64,000 nucleotides of DNA from Eutreptiella sp. 'Long Island Sound 2002' (GCA_964036045.1 OZ038381.1:159344283-159408282), one strand, 5' to 3'. Positions 35,095-46,913 are shown, counted from the first letter of the stretch. Notes: a model not told the origin generated them from the sequence alone. Numbers and translations: made by a program.

Positions 35095-35940
35095 TTGCGT
35101 GCACAGCCATACGCTGGTGTGGCACATACTAGCGTGCGGCCCGCAGAAGCAACAGAATTTTGTTTCTTTTGTGGAGTTGCCGTTGCTTTGGCTAGGATGC
35201 GTCATCATGTGGCAGTGCACTTGCAGAAAGGAGAGGTGGTAACTAACCCAAGGATGCATGGTGAGGCCGAACCTTGTGGTTTTTGTGGACGCACAACAGG
35301 CACGTGTACCACAAGTATTGTGGGCAAGAAAATCAGTAGCACATGCCCGTGTGTGGGCCCATTGAAGCTCGCAATGGCCACGCGCAAAAAAGAAAACTTG
35401 CCCCGTGAATGTCCTATTCCCGGCTGCAGTGCCACCCCGTGGGTTTTGAACATCAAACCTCACTTGGCTCGGTGCCATCCAACCATGCCACCCAACATCG
35501 TTGATTTGACGGAATGGGTTGTAGTTGGGCAGGACGATGAGAAAAAAAGGGGGCGAGCCAAAAAAATCCCCATGGTGATGAAGCCCAAGATCACTTTGAA
35601 AGTGGCAAAGGCGGTGGACAACGAGAGTGCGTCCTTCTCTGAAGCCTCTCTTGGACGCTCCGATTGGGACTGGAAACCGGAGGAGGATGCAAGCTCTGTG
35701 GAATCTAGGTCTTCCGCAGATAACGATTCGTCTAGCGGTAACGAGAGTGCCGCAACTTCCGAGGATGGCAATATCTCCTCTTCTTCCTCATCTTCTTCCT
35801 CTTCCACCTCTTCTTCCGCGGTGGAAGTTGTCCCGCAAAAGAAAGCCGTTCTTGGCAAGGGCACAAAGCGGCCCATCAGCGCTACCAAGCAAAATGCGAA
35901 GAAGCGTTGCACGGTGAAGACGTTAGGGCGGAAGAAGTAG
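35095..35940 (+). CDS. zinc-finger exon of a mobile-element-type protein, 5' truncated
   Basis: Open from an acceptor-like ttgtcctcag (35085-35094) to TAG 35938-35940, 281 codons. Residues about 20-50 carry CFFCG...MRHHVAVH (C2HH-type). Next come PCGFCGRTTGTC and CPCVG, then a C2H2-like ECPIPGC...HLARCHP near 110-135. A Ser/Asp/Glu-rich low-complexity tail follows (near 185-240), with a basic, nuclear-localisation-like end (GTKRP, NAKKRC). The spacing CFxC / PCGFCG / CP / CP..C..H....H resembles a domain I know from many fungal and some algal proteins found near transposons; this is recall, not a search. No start codon suits the domain, and satellite lies within 40 bp upstream. The gene is either truncated or its intron contains the type C array. 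Confidence 0.65.
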   Translation: MRAQPYAGVAHTSVRPAEATEFCFFCGVAVALARMRHHVAVHLQKGEVVTNPRMHGEAEPCGFCGRTTGTCTTSIVGKKISSTCPCVGPLKLAMATRKKENLPRECPIPGCSATPWVLNIKPHLARCHPTMPPNIVDLTEWVVVGQDDEKKRGRAKKIPMVMKPKITLKVAKAVDNESASFSEASLGRSDWDWKPEEDASSVESRSSADNDSSSGNESAATSEDGNISSSSSSSSSSTSSSAVEVVPQKKAVLGKGTKRPISATKQNAKKRCTVKTLGRKK

Positions 35941-35951
35941 GCGGAGCTACA

Positions 35952-36172
35952 TGCACACACACACACACACACACACACGTCACAAACGGATACCTCCCCT
36001 ACCCCCTACACCTCCTCGCTCTCCCTCTCCTTCCCTTGTAGTTGCATGCACACTAGGACTGGAAGGCCCACACAATGGCGCGGGGAGGGAGGCCTGGCCA
36101 GCCATAGCCTTAAGGGCCTCCTGAGTTGCGTCGGCCGACCAGTATAGTCACACACACACACACACACTCCTT
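35952..36172. repeat. (CA)n microsatellites downstream of the zinc-finger exon
   Basis: ACACAC runs at 35952-35978 and 36147-36168, in the presumed 3' flank. Nothing else is recognised between them. Confidence 0.85.
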
Positions 36173-36200
36173 CTTTTAGGCCCTCCCCTTGCCGCATTTC

Positions 36201-36322
36201 TCACCCCATGGTGTATTTCCAACCCCATGATGCATTCCGAACCCCATGACGGACCTTGATGCGGGTCAACCCCCATGCTGCAATTCTAACCCCATGGTGT
36301 ACTTCGAACCCCATGACCGCCT
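36201..36322. repeat. degenerate ~20-bp repeat, core AACCCCATG
   Basis: AACCCCATG or a close variant occurs six times in 122 bp, each followed by a diverged TGTATTTC/TGCATTCC-like segment. A small degenerate minisatellite. Confidence 0.65.
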
Positions 36323-36479
36323 CGGAGACCCACAGTCCCGAGGTTTCTGGTACCCACGGCCGGAAATACCCAAGCCGATGAAACCCTACCATAGACGTTG
36401 GTAGGGGCGGTACAAATTGTCGGATCACACCTGGGCCGCATACCCAACTGTTCGGAGGTGCCCGACACTATGTTCTTCA

Positions 36480-36652
36480 TTGGGGGGGGGGGTTTGGGGG
36501 GCCGGGGGGGGGGGCGTTTCCGCGGACAATACCCCCGCGCAGCGAAAATCCCCCTTAAACCCCCCCCAAAACCCCCCCCTTTTTTAAATTTGGCTCTGGG
36601 GGGGTTTTTAAGCATGATATCCGATTTCCGAGAATCCCCCCCCCCCCCCTGG
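36480..36652. repeat. G-tract / C-tract inverted repeat
   Basis: G-runs (GGGGGGGTTTGGGGGG then a longer G-run, 36480-36518) are followed about 50 bp later by CCCCCTTAAACCCCCCCC and more C-runs (36550-36580). The arms can pair. The G-runs could also form a G-quadruplex. A second C-run at 36636-36649 touches the start of the type D array. Confidence 0.6.
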
Positions 36653-39600
36653 CTTTGGGGACCCCCGAAACGGCACGGGTAAGGTACCCACCGTGCCCAC
36701 ATGTGGGCCATTTGTGATTTTGTCCCAATGCAAAGCATTGCACACCCCCGAGACGGCAGGGCTTAGGTAGCCACTGTGCCCACATGTGGGGTATTTCTGA
36801 TTTTGTCCCCCGTGCAAAGAATTGGGGACCCCCGAGACGGCAGGGGTTAGGTAGCCATTGTGCCCATCTATGGGCCAATTTCGATTTTGTCCCCCGTTGA
36901 AAGCATTGGGGACTGCCGAGACGGCAGGGGTTCGAAAGCCACTGTGCCCGCAAGTGGGCCATTTGTGATTTTGTCCCCCATCAAAAGCATTGGGGACCCC
37001 CGAGACGGCAGGTTTTACGTAGCCACTGTGCCCACATGTGGGCCATTTCTGATTTTGTCACCTGTCCAAAGCATTGGGGACCCCGAGACGGCAGGGGTTA
37101 GGTAGCCACTGTGCCCCGATTGGGCCATTTCTGACTTTGTCCCCCGTCCAAAGCATTGGGGACCCCCGAGACGGCAAGGGTTACGTAGCCAGTGTGCCCA
37201 CATGTGGGCCATTTCTGATTTTGTCCCCTATCCAAAGCATTGGGGACCCCGAGACGGCACGGGTTAGGTAGCCACTGTGCCCACATGTGGGCCATTTCTG
37301 ATTTTGTCCCCTATCCAAAGCATTGGGGACCCCGAGACGGCAGGGGTTAGGTAGCCACTGTGCCCTCATGTGGGCCATTTCTGATTTTGGCCCCTGTGCA
37401 GAGCGTTGGGGACCCCCGAGACGGCAGGGGTTAGGTAACCACTGTGCCCTCATGTGGGCCATTTCTGATTTTGTCCCCCGTCCAAAGCATTGGGGACCCC
37501 CGAGACGGCAGGGGTTCGGTAGCCACTGTGCCCACATGTAGGCCATTTCTGATTTTATCCCCCAGTACAGAGCATTGGGGACCCCCGAGACGGCAGGTGT
37601 TAGGTAGCCATTGTGCCCACATGTGGGCCATTTCTGATTTTGTTCTCCGTTGAAAGCCTTGAGGACCCCCGAGACGGCAGCCAGTGTGGCCGCTTGTGGG
37701 CAATTTCCGATTTCTCCCCCATCCAAAGCAATGGGGACCCCGGAGACGGCAGGGGTTAGGTGGCCACTGTGCCCATTGATGGGCCTTTTGTGATTTTGTC
37801 CCCCGGTGCAAAGCATTGGGGACCCCCGAGACGGCAGGGGTTAGGTAGCGAGTGTGCCCACATGTGGGCCATTTGTGATTTTGTCCTCGTGCAGAGCATT
37901 GAGGACCCCCGAGATGGCAGGGGTTAGGTAGCCATTGTGCCCAAATATGGACCATTTCTGAATCTGTCCCCTGTCCACAGCATTGGGGACCCCCGAGACG
38001 GCAGGGGTTTGGTAGCCACTATGCCCACATGCTAGCCATTTCTGATTTTGTCCCGAATGCAAAGAATTGGGGAGCCTAGAGAAAGCAGGGGTTCGCCAAC
38101 TACCGTGCCCACATGTGGGCCATTTCTGATTTTGTCCCCCGTCCAAAGCATTGGGGACCCCCGAGACCGCAGGGGTTAGGTAGCCAGTGTGCTCAAATCT
38201 GGGCCATTTCTGATTTTTTCCCCCCGTTGAAAGCATTGGGCACCCCCCGGACGGCAGGGGTTCGCTAGCCACTGTGCCCACATGTGGGCCATTTCTGATT
38301 TTGTCCCCGTGCACAGCATTGGGGACCCCGGAGACGGCACGGTTCAGGTAGCCACTGTGCCCACATGTGGGCCATTTGTGATTTTGTCCCCTATCCAAAG
38401 CATCGGGGACCCCCGAGACGGCTGGGGTAAGGTAGCCACTATGCCCACATATGGTCCTTTTCGGATTATGTTCCCCGTGCAGAGAAATGGGGACCCCCGA
38501 GACAACCACCGTGCCCACATGTCGACCAATTCTCACTATATCCCGGTCCACAGCATTGAGGACCCCTGACACGGTAGGGGTTGCTAGCCACTGTGATCAC
38601 CTGTGGGCCATTTCGGATTTTGTCCCCGTGCACAGCATTGCGGACCCCCGAGATGGCAGGGGTAACGCAGCCACTCTGCCCACATGTGGGCCATTTCTGA
38701 TTTTGTCCTCCGTCCCAAGCATTGGGGACCCCCGACACGGCAGGGGTTAGGTAGCCACTATGCCCACATCTGGGCCTTTTTTCATTTTGTCCCCCGTGCA
38801 CAGAATTGGGGACCCACGAGACGGCAGGGGTTCGCCAACCACCGTGCCCACATGTGGACCACTTCTGATTATGTCCCGGTCCAAAGCATTGGGGACCCCC
38901 GACACGGCATGGGTTTGCTAGCCACTGTGATCACATGCGGGCCATTTCTGATTTTGTCCCCGTGCAGAGCATTGGGGACCCCTGAGACGGCACGGGTTAC
39001 GTGGCCACTATGCCCACATGTGGGCACTTCTGATTTCGTGCTCGTGCAGAGCATTGGGCCCCCCCGAGACGGCAGGGGTTAGGTAGCCACTGTGGCCACA
39101 TGTGGGCGTTTTCTGATTTTGTCCCCCGTGCAGAGCGTTGGGGACCCCCGAGACGGCAGGGGTTAGGTAGCCATTGTGCCCACATTTGGGCCATTTCTGA
39201 TTTCTTTCCCCGTCGAAAGCATTGAGGACCCCCGAGTTGGCAGGTGTTACGTAGCCACTGTGCCCGCTTGTGGGCCATTTCTGATTTTGTCCCCCGTCCA
39301 AAGCATTGGGGACCCCCGAGACGGCAGGCGTTAGGTAGCCACTGTGCCCACATGTGGGCAAGTTCTGATTTCGTCCCCTGTGCACAGCGTTCGGGACCCC
39401 TGAGGCGGCAGGGGTTAGGTAGCCACTGTGCCCACATGTGGGCCATTTCTGATTTTGTCCCCCGTCCAAAGCATTGGGGACCCCCGAGATGGCAGGAGTA
39501 AGGTAGCCATTGTGCCCACATGTGGGCTTTTTCTGTTTATGGTGCCGCCCAAAGCATTGGGAACCCCCGAGATGGCAGGGGTTCGCTAGCCACTGTGCCC

Positions 39601-42600
39601 ACATGTGGGTCACCTCTGATTTTGTCCCCGTGCAGAGCATTGGGGACCCCCGAGACGGCAGGGGTTAGGTAGCCACTGTGCCCGCATGTGGGCCATTTCT
39701 GATTTTGTCCCCCGTTGAAAGCATTGGGGACCCCCGAGACGGCACGGGTTACGTAGCCAATGTGCCCACATGTGGGCCATTTGTGATGATGTCATCGCTG
39801 TAGAGCGTTGAGGACCCCCGAGACGGCAGGGGTTAGGTAGCCACTGTGGCCACATGTGGGCCATTTGTGATTTTGTCCCCTGTCCAAAGCGGTGGGGACC
39901 CCCGAGACGGCAGGGGCAAGGTAGCCAGTATGCCCACATGCGGGCCATTTCTGATTTTTTCCGCCAAGCAGAGTATTGGGAACCCCCGAGATGGCAGGTG
40001 TTCGCTGGCTACTGTGCCCACATGTGGGCCATTTCTGATTTTGTCCCCCGTCCAAAGCATTGGGGACCCCCGAAACGGCAGGGGTTAGTTAGCCACTGTG
40101 CCCACATGTGGGCCATGTGTGATTTTGTCCCCCGTCCAAAGCATTGGGGAGCCCGGAGACGGTAGGGGTTACGTATCCACTGTGGACACATGTGGGTCAT
40201 TTCTAATTTTGTCCCCCAGTGCAGAGAATTGGGGATCCCCGGGACGGCAGGGGTTACGTAGCCACTGTGCCCACATGTGGGCCACTTGTGATTTTGTCCC
40301 CCGTGCAGAGTGTTTGGGACCCCCGGGACGGCAGGGGTCAGGTAGCCACTGTGCCCACATGTGGGCCATTTCTGATTTTGTCCCTCATCCAAAGTATAGG
40401 GGACCCCCGAGACGCAGGGGTTCGCTAGCCATTGTGCCCACATGAGGGCCATTTGTGATTTTGTCCCCCGTTGAAAGAATTGGGGAGCCTCGGGACGGCA
40501 AGGGTTACGTAGCCACCGTGGCCAGATGAGGACCACTTCCAATTTTGTCCTCGTGCACAGCATTGGGGACCCCCGAGACGGCAGGGGTTACGTAGCCATT
40601 GTGCCCACATGTGGGCCATTTCTGATTTTGTCCTCGTGCAAAGCATTGGGGACCCCCGAGATGGCAGGAGTTCACTAGCCACTGTGCCCACATGTGGGCC
40701 ATTTCTGATATTGTCCTCGTGCAGAGCATTGGGGACCCCCGAGATGGCAGGAGTTCGCTAGCCACTGTGCCCACATGTGGGCCATTTCTGAACTTGTCCC
40801 CCGCCCAAAGCATTGGGGCCCCTTGAGACGGCAGGGGTTAGGTAGCCACTGTGCCCACATGTGGGCCATTTGTGGTTTTTTCCCCCGTTGAAAGAATTGG
40901 AGAACCTGGAAACCGCAAGCGTTACGTAGCCACCGTGGCCACATGAGGACCACTTCCAATTTTCTCCTCGTGCAGAGCATTGGGGACCCATCAGGCGGCA
41001 AGGGTTACGTAGCCACTGTGCCCACATGTGGGCCATTTCTGATTTTGTCCCCTGGTGCAGAGCATTGGGGACCCCCGAGACGCCACCGGTTAGGTAGCCA
41101 CTGCGCCCACATGTGGGCCAGTTCTGATTTTGTCCCCCATGTAGAGCGTTGGGGACCCGTGAGGCGGCAGGGGTTAGGTAGCCACTATGCCCACATGTGG
41201 GCCATTTCTGATTTTGTCCCCCGTCCAAAGCAATGGGGACCCCCGAGATGGTAGGGGTAAGGTAGCCACTGTGCCCACATATGGGCCATTCCTGATTTTG
41301 TCCCCTGTTGAAAGCACGGGGGACCCCCGAGACGGCAGGGTTTATGACGCCACTCTGCCCACATGTGGGGTATTTCTGATTTTGTCCCCCGTGCAGAGAA
41401 TTGGGGACCCCCGAGACGACCGGGGTTAGGTAGCCACTTTGTCCACATGTGGGCCATTTCTGATTTTGTCCCCCGTCCAAAGCATTGGGGACCCCCGAGA
41501 TGGCAGGAGTAAGGTAGCCATTGTGCCCACATGTGGGCTTTTTCTGTTTATGGTGCCGTCCAAAGCATTGGGAACCCCCGAGATGGCAGGGCTAAGCTAG
41601 CCACTGTGCCCGCATGTGGGTCACCTCTGATTTTGTCCCCGTGCAGAGCATTGGGGACCCCCGAGACGGCAGGGGTTACGTAGCCACTGTGCCCGCATAT
41701 GGGCCATTACTGATTTTGTCCCCCGTTGAAAGCATTGAGGACCCCCGAGACGGCACGGGTTACATAGCCAATGTGCCCACATGTGGGCCATTTCTGATGA
41801 TGTCACCGGTGTAGAGCGTTGAGGACCCCCGAGACGGTAGGGGTTAGGTAGCCACCGTGGCCACATGTGGGCCATTTCTGATTTTGTCCCCTGTCCAAAG
41901 CAGTGGGGACCCCCGAGACGGCAGGGGAAAGGTAGCCAGTGTGCCCACATGTGGGCCATTTCTGATTTTGTCCGCCATGCAGAAAATTGGGAACCCCCGA
42001 GACGGCAGGTGTTCGCTGCCCATTTTGCCCACATGTGGGCCATTTCTGATTTTGTCCCCCGTCCAAAGCATTGGGGACCCCCGAGACGGCAGGAGTTAGG
42101 TAGCCACTGTGCCCACATGTGGGCCATTTGTGATTTTGTCCCCCGTCCAAAGCATTGGGGAGCCCGGAGACGGCAGGGGTTACGTAGCCACTGTGGCCAC
42201 ATGTGGGCCATTTCTAATTTTGTACCCCAATGCAGAGCATTGGGGATCCCCTGAGGCGGCAGGGGTTACGTAGCCACTGTGCCCACATGTGGGCCACTTG
42301 TGATTTTGTCCCCCGTGCAGAGCGTTGGGGACCCCCGAGACGGCAAGGGTTAGGTAGTCACTGTGCCCATTTGTGGGCCATTTCTGATTTTGTCCCCCTT
42401 CCAAAGCATAGGGGACCCCCGATACGGCAGGGGTTAGGTTGCCGCTGTCCCCACACATGTGGGCCATTTGTGATGTTGTCCTCCGTTGAAAGCATTGGGG
42501 AGCCCGGAGACGGCAGGGGTTAGGTAGCCGCTGTGCCCACATCTCGGCCATTTCTAATCTTATCCTCGTGCAGAGGATCCGGGACCCCCGAGACGCAGGG

Positions 42601-45325
42601 GTTAGGTACCCATGGTGCCCACATTTGGGCCATTTGTCATTTTGTACCCGTGCAGAGCATTGGGGACCCCCGAGACGGCAGGGGTTAGGTAGCCACTGTG
42701 CCCACATGTGGGCCATTTCTGGTTTTGTCCCTCGTCCAAAGCATAGGGGACCCCCGAGACGCAGGGGTTCGCTAGCCATTGTGCCCACATGAGGGCCATT
42801 TGTGATTTTGTTCCCCGTTGAAAGAATTGGGGAGCCTGGAGACCGCAAGGGTTACGTAGCCACCGTGGCCAGATGAGGACCACTTCCAATTTTGTCCCCG
42901 TGCAGAGCTTTGGGGACCCCCGAGACGGCAGGGGTTAGGTAGCCACTGTGCCCACATGTGGACATTTGTGATTTTGTCCTCGTGCAGAGCATTGGGGACC
43001 CCCGAGATGGCAAGGGTTACGTAGCCACTGTGCCCACATGTGGGCCATTTCTGATTTTGTCCTCGTGCAGAGCATTGGGGACCCCCGAGATGGCAGGGGT
43101 TCGCTAGCCATTGTGCCCACATGTGGGCCATTTCTGAACTTGTCCCCCGTCCAAAGCATTGGGGACCCCCGAGATGGCAGGGGTTAGGTAGCCACTGTGC
43201 CCACATGTGTCCATTTGTGATTTTTTCCCCCGTTGAAAGAATTGGGGAGCCCGGAGACCGCAAGGGTTACGTAGCCACCGTGGCCACATGAGGACCACTT
43301 CAAATTTTGTCCTCGTGCAGAGCATTGGGGACCCCCGAGACGGTAGGGGTTACGTAGCCACTGTGCCCACATGTGGGCCATTTGTGATTTTGTCCCCCGT
43401 GCAGAGCGTTGGGGACCCCCGAGACGTCAGGGGTTTGGTAGTCACTGTGCCCATTTGTGGGCCATTTGTGATTTTGTCCCCCTTCCAAAGCATAGGGGAC
43501 CCCCGAGACGGCAGGGGTTAGGTAGCCGCTATGCCCACGTGTGGGCCATTTGTGATGTTGTCCTCCGTTGAAAGCATTGGGGAGCCCGGAGTTGGCAGGG
43601 GTTAGGTAGCCGCTGTGCCCACATCTCGGCCATTTCTGATTTTATCCTCCTGCAGAGCATCCGGGACCCCCGAGACGCAGGGGTTAGGTACATTTGGGCC
43701 ATTTGTGATTTTGTCCCCGTGCAGAGCATTGGGGACCCGTGAGGCGGCAGGGGTTACGTAGCCCCTGTGCCCACATGTGGGCCATTTGTGATTTTGTCCC
43801 CCGTTGCAAGCTTTTGGGACCCCGGAGACGGTAGGGGTTACGTAGCTGCTGTGCCCACGCGTGGGCCATTTCTGATTTTGTCCTCGTGCAGAGCATTGGG
43901 GACCCCCGAGACGGCAGGGTTAGGTAGCCACTGTGCCCACATGTGGGGCATTTCTGATTTTGTCCCCCGTTGAAAGCATTGGGGATCCCCGAGACGGCAG
44001 GGGCTACGTAGCCGCTATGCCCACATGATTGGGCCATCCGTGATTTTGTCCCCCGTTGAAAGCATTGGGAACCCACGAGACCGCAGGGGCTACGTAGCCA
44101 CTATGCCCACATGTGGGCCATTTCTGATTTTGTCCCTGGTGCAAAGTGTTGGGGACCCCCGAGACGGCAAGGGGTTCGGTAGCCACTGTGCCCACATGTG
44201 GGCCATTTCTGATTTTGTCCCCCGTTGAAAGCATTGGGGATCCCCGAGACGGCAGGTGCTACGTAGCCGCTATGCCCACATGTGGGCCATTTCCGATTTT
44301 GTCCCCGGTGCAAAGCGTTGGGGACCCCCGAGACGGCAGGTGTTCGGTTGCCACTATGCCGACATGTGGGCCATTTCTGATTTTGTCCCCCGTTGAAAGC
44401 TTTGGAGACGGTAGGGGTTAGGTAGCCGCTGTGCCCACAGATGGGCCATTTCTGATTTTGTCCTCATGCAGAGCATTGGGGACCCCCGGGACGGCACGGA
44501 TCAGGTAGCCACCGTGCCCACATATGGGCCATTTGTGATTTTGTTCCCCCTGCAGAGCATTGGGGACCCCCGAGAAGGCAGGAGTTAGGTAGCCACTGTG
44601 CCCTCATGTGGGCCATTTCTGGATTTGTCCTCGTGCAGAGCATTGGGGACCCCCGAGATGGCAGGGCTAAGGTAGCCACTGTGCCCATATGTGGGCCATT
44701 TCTCATTTTGTCCCCGTGCAGAGCATTGGGGACCCCCGAGACTGCAGGGGTTACGTAGCCACTATGCCCACATGTGGGCCATTTGTGATTTTGTCCCCGG
44801 TGCACAGCGCTGGGGACCCCCCAGATGGCAGGGGTTACCAGCCACTGTGCCCACATGTGGGCCAATTCTGATTTTGTCCCCGTCCAAAGCATTAGGGACC
44901 CCGGAGATAGCAGGGGTTACGTAGCCACTGTGCCCTCATGTGGGCCATTTCTGATTTTGTCCTCGTGCAGAGCATTGGGGACCCCCGAGACGGCAGGGGC
45001 AAGGTAGCCAGTATGCCCACATGCGGGCCATTTCTGATTTTGTCCGCCAAGCAGAGTATTGGGAACCCCCGAGATGGCAGGTGTTCGCTGGCTACTGTGC
45101 CCACATGTGGGCCATTTCTGATTTTGTCCTCGTGCAGAGCATTGGGGACCCCCAAGACGGCAGGGTTAGGTAGCCACTGTGCCCACATGTGGGCCATTTC
45201 TGATTTTGTCCTCGTGCAGAGCATTGGGGACCCCGAGACGGCAGGGGTTAGGTAGCCACTGTGTCCACATGTGGGCCATTTGTGATTTTGTCCCCCGTTG
45301 AAAGCATTGGGGACCCCCGAGACGG
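36653..45325. repeat. 84-bp satellite array, type D (~103 units)
   Basis: About 103 direct units with GCCCACATGTGGGCC, TTCTGATTTTGTCCCC, AAAGCATTGGGGACCCCCGA and GACGGCAGGGGTTAGGTAG. Unit divergence is clearly higher than in the C array, with many one- to three-base indels. 84 is divisible by 3, so two antisense frames stay open across units and give 28-residue peptide repeats (for example GYLTPAVSGVPNALDGG and WLPNPCRLGGPQCFGRG). The third frame meets TAA in each unit. I do not treat these as proteins. Confidence 0.97.
39500..42230. repeat. ~2.0-kb higher-order repeat in the type D array
   Basis: Rare variants recur about 2,010-2,016 bp apart (24 units). TTTTTCTGTTTATGGTGCCG occurs at 39526 and 41540. 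GATGATGTCA..G.TGTAGAGCGTTGAGG occurs at about 39785 and 41795. The surrounding subtype order is the same. Confidence 0.75.
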
Positions 45326-46114
45326 TCCACATACGGCCCACACTTGGGGTTGCCGTAGGAAGACTACCCTAGACCGGGGATTCCCCAAAGGTTGACTTGG
45401 GGTTCCCACTGGGTGCAGGTCCTCCACACCCTCGCAGGGTAACCACAAGGCTTTGGTGGCACTCTTTGACGATGAGTCAGTGCATCCATAAGCTAAATCG
45501 TCCGTCTACCCGGGAAGAATAGACCTTGTTGGATCCGGTGGATCACCGGGGAGGAGGAGTCTTTTCAAGAGTTGAAGAAAAAAATCCCCCACCAACTGCT
45601 TAAGTGTGCCTCGCCCTGAGGGCAAGATCTTTCTGATCATGGATAATGGGGTTTGGTGAATTTCCATTCTTTTGAGATTTACCGCATGCTCACGTAGTGC
45701 ACACACCGTGCGCACACAGTGCACGCATCTTCTCTGTGCGTGCAAATAGCTATGATTCGTGCTGTAGTTGCATGTTTTTCGATGAAAGCAATTATTTTTT
45801 GTCTGCCAATTCCAAATACAATTGTACAATACATTGTTGCAACGGTTGGTGTGAGGAGCACTCGGTATTGTTGTACGGGAGGTGAGCCAATGTACATACA
45901 CGCTATGCATGCACACCATTTGTGGCACCCGCGACATGATTTCCAGCTTAATCAGACTCCGACCTCAGTGGGAGCACTCATCTCACGCACAAATAGACAT
46001 GCGTTGTCATCAGTGCAACCCAGCTTTCTTTTGGGTACCGTCACAAGTGGGTAATGAGGGGGCAGAGAGACAGGCCAAGGAGGGTTCCCGGCGGCAGCCG
46101 CACAACAAGGTCCC
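45326..46114. other. junction region between type D array and block A
   Basis: Apart from the retroelement fragment, nothing is recognised. The satellite stops inside a unit (GAGACGG then TCCACATACGG). Confidence 0.5.
45495..45660 (+). pseudogene. degraded Ty3-like retroelement fragment
   Basis: One frame reads WIRWITGEEESFQELKKKIP, then HQLLKCASP before a TGA at about 45616. The adjacent frame continues PEGKIFLIMDNG. This matches the pattern at the reverse transcriptase / RNase H junction of Ty3/gypsy-type elements (W-W-xx-E-xxAFxELK-K, then P-xxx-F-x-L-x-x-D). A frameshift and stops show it is dead. No LTR, integrase or other domain was seen nearby. Moderate confidence only, because the match is short. 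Confidence 0.45.
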
Positions 46115-46605
46115 CCCCAACTGCCCCTCCCCCCCAGGTTTTGAAGATAGTTGGGGGGTGGGTCGCATCACGACCGGTTGTAGTCGCCCCCCCGTGTTTC
46201 AAACATCCCCCATTTCCGGCAATTGGGTTACTGTTTTTGGTTGTCAATGAAGAGGAAAAATGGGAGGAATCCGCACTGTGTGTTGCATTCGCTACCACAG
46301 TGTCCTATCGGACAATCATAGCAGTAGACAGCTTGAAGTTTCATTCCCAGAGTTGCGTATAGGGGTCCACAGAGCGGGAAGGAGGCAATTTGGCGACATA
46401 ACCCCCACCATATCCGGGACGAGCAGAGGTTATGAGACCATTTCCTTGTTCTACCTTTTGACTCTCCCAGGCATGCCCCAACTTGTACCCGAGCATCGGG
46501 GGGTGCATCAGTTCCCTTGCGTCGGAATATTGAAGTATCATCTCTGTGCCGGTGACAGGTGCAACAAGCACCCAGAATGCAACAAATCCAATCACACGTG
46601 TTTTG

Positions 46606-46740
46606 CAAACTTTTGTGCAGCGGCGACCACTGCCCTAGCCTCATGGCTTTTGTGCAGTCGGAACCACAGCCCCAACCAAACCCCTTTTGTACAGCGACAA
46701 TTGCGTTCCTCAGCACCTCCTTTTGTGCAACTACAGCCGT
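46606..46740. repeat. four degenerate TTTTGTGCAG repeats (block A copy 1)
   Basis: TTTTGTGCAGCGGCGACCAC, TTTTGTGCAGTCGGAACCAC, TTTTGTACAGCGACAATTGC and TTTTGTGCAACTACAGCC recur at intervals of about 30-45 bp, roughly 200 bp upstream of the putative start codon at 46914. The second block A copy has the same cluster at about 54639-54773. They could be promoter elements or an old minisatellite. Confidence 0.6.
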
Positions 46741-46913
46741 AGCAGGGTTTGATGATGGCCCGGTTGGTGTGGATGCAGTGATATGGCCAAAGAATGCACT
46801 GCCATATATTTCTGAATGCAACCGTGTGTTCGCATGGGGTTTTGCGCGGGGGCCCTCAAATCTGGCATAATTCATTGCCATGGAATCAGGTCTTTTTCCC
46901 CTGCTCTCTTAAT

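Noticed and set aside
22319-35478. Very long minus-strand open frames (up to 3,209 codons) as giant repetitive protein genes
   Set aside because: The type C unit lacks stop triplets on that strand, so all three frames are open regardless of coding. Overlapping frames are equally open, there is no start context or splice structure, and frames end only where rare unit variants add a stop.
35205-35978. Minus-strand frames opposite the zinc-finger exon
   Set aside because: They are antisense shadows. The plus strand has the ordered Cys/His motifs, acidic-Ser tail and basic end.
36860-45255. Minus-strand 28-residue repeat proteins in the type D array
   Set aside because: They follow from an 84-bp period (divisible by 3) with few antisense stops. 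They are broken by random indels, and two different frames are open simultaneously.
12108-45325. CRISPR array
   Set aside because: Repeats are contiguous 84/85-bp units with no unique spacers, in a eukaryotic context without cas genes.
45697-45937. Small open frames on both strands between the D array and block A
   Set aside because: Short, overlapping and compositionally unremarkable, with no splice or motif support.
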